In this document: in pieces, positions 63,227 through 64,000 of the stretch | Numbering within the stretch: the stretch's first letter is position 1 | Layout: every line of letters starts with the position of its first letter | NCBI RefSeq assembly: GCF_000422085.1 | Contig: NC_021741.1 | Span: forward strand, 4,278,001-4,342,000 | Direction of reading: 5' to 3' | DNA from: Serratia liquefaciens ATCC 27592 | Lineage (GTDB): Bacteria > Pseudomonadota > Gammaproteobacteria > Enterobacterales > Enterobacteriaceae | Length of the DNA: 64,000 nt | Made by a program: the position numbers and the translations under genes | The notes under the pieces: model-generated | Database searches by the model: none | What the model was told of the DNA's origin: nothing | Seen by the model: the letters and a program-made list of their open reading frames with translations, nothing else

Positions 63227-64000
63227 TCAGCGCCCTTTCTTTTTACGACCCGGCTGAGCAAAGCGCTTGCGCGCAGGCGCGCTGTTGCTGGGTTTGTCGG
63301 CGCTTTTCGCCCCGCCGCCGGCCGGTTTTTTCACTGCCGGTTTGGCTTTCTTCGCCGGTTTGGCCTCCGAAGTGGAACCCTCTATCGACTTAAACAGTTC
63401 GACCAGTTCGTCGTCGGTTAAATCACGCCATTCACCCGGTGGCAAACCTGCCATGCTCACATTCATGATGCGAGTGCGTTCCAGCTTGGTGACCTCATAG
63501 CCGAAATGCTCGCACATGCGGCGAATTTGACGGTTCAGCCCCTGTACCAGCACGATGCGAAACACAAAGGGCGCTTCTTTCTTCACTTTGCATTTTTTCG
63601 TCACCGTACCCAGCATTGGCACGCCGGCACCCAAACCACGGATAAAGTCGTCGGTGACCGGTTTGTTGACCGTCACCCGGTATTCTTTTTCATGATCGTT
63701 GCCCGCACGCAGGATCTTGTTCACCAGATCGCCGTGATTGGTGAGGAAGATCAGCCCCTGCGAGTCTTTGTCCAAGCGTCCGATCGGGAAGATACGGGTG
63801 CTGTGGTTGACGAAATCGACGATATTGTCTTTCTCGCCCTCTTCGGTGGTACTGACGATCCCGACCGGCTTGTTCAGCGCGATAAAGATCAGGTTGTCTT
63901 CGTTACGAGGTTCAATCAGCTGACCGTTGACCTTGACGACGTCCCCTGGGAATACCTGATCGCCAAGCGTAACGCGCTTGCCATTGATAAAAACGTTGCC
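63227..64000 (-). CDS. rluF: 23S rRNA pseudouridine(2604) synthase RluF, N-terminus outside window
   Basis: RluF makes pseudouridine at position 2604 of 23S rRNA and also acts on tRNA-Tyr. The 257 residues present (family about 290) start inside the S4 domain ([20 protein letters not shown]) and lack the true start. The catalytic motif [20 protein letters not shown] carries the Asp, and [20 protein letters not shown] is the late motif. The Lys/Ala/Pro-rich tail ending GRKKKGR is typical of RluF. It is convergent with the MFS gene and marks return to core genes, although rluF is not next to loiP in E. coli. Confidence 0.95.
   Translation of the reverse strand, partial: GNVFINGKRVTLGDQVFPGDVVKVNGQLIEPRNEDNLIFIALNKPVGIVSTTEEGEKDNIVDFVNHSTRIFPIGRLDKDSQGLIFLTNHGDLVNKILRAGNDHEKEYRVTVNKPVTDDFIRGLGAGVPMLGTVTKKCKVKKEAPFVFRIVLVQGLNRQIRRMCEHFGYEVTKLERTRIMNVSMAGLPPGEWRDLTDDELVELFKSIEGSTSEAKPAKKAKPAVKKPAGGGAKSADKPSNSAPARKRFAQPGRKKKGR

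Noticed and set aside
1..64000. CRISPR array, tRNA genes, prophage or transposase genes
   Set aside because: No regularly spaced direct repeats, tRNA cloverleaf signatures or mobile-element proteins were found in either strand.

Overview
The window looks like chromosomal DNA of an enterobacterium close to Serratia (Yersiniaceae). Its core genes match Escherichia coli proteins closely and keep E. coli order: gcvT-ubiI-ubiH-pepP-ygfB / zapA-ssrS-fau / serA-rpiA / argP / yggE / argO / mscS / fbaA-pgk-epd / tktA / loiP. The genus call is inference from protein similarity and from a palindromic intergenic repeat of a type I recall from Serratia and Yersinia.

Three metabolic blocks interrupt this backbone. 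Block 1 (about 12.6-27.7 kb, between argO and mscS) is a yia-type system for L-ascorbate or 2,3-diketo-L-gulonate. It has the IclR repressor yiaJ, a ribose-type ABC transporter with an SMP-30 lactonase, then yiaK-yiaL-MFS-lyxK-sgbH-sgbU-sgbE, which leads to D-xylulose 5-phosphate. Both transcription units carry the same 38-bp box at the promoter, with a CRP-like site about 92 bp upstream. An RluA-type pseudouridine synthase and an AAHS-type MFS transporter close the block.

Block 2 (about 33.3-45.2 kb, between epd and tktA) is an extended yeaTUVWX cluster: dmlR / dmlA - BCCT carrier - cntA - aldehyde dehydrogenase - cntB. Together these can take L-carnitine to trimethylamine plus (R)-malic semialdehyde, D-malate and pyruvate. 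A convergent Fbp-type ABC importer of unknown substrate follows.

Block 3 (about 48.5-63.2 kb, beyond loiP) is the least explained part. Fourteen genes on the minus strand, apparently in two operons, encode a three-component Rieske oxygenase, an IclR regulator, two short-chain dehydrogenases, an extradiol (VOC) dioxygenase, an alpha/beta hydrolase, a cupin, an aspartate-dehydrogenase-like protein, an aldehyde dehydrogenase, a ThDP enzyme and an MFS carrier. A second MFS gene is divergent. This reads as a full meta-cleavage route for an aromatic compound I cannot name, and it is the best candidate for an undescribed system. The window ends inside rluF.

No tRNA or rRNA gene, CRISPR array, transposase, integrase or prophage gene was seen. 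The one RNA gene is 6S RNA. Both ends of the window cut genes (gcvT and rluF).
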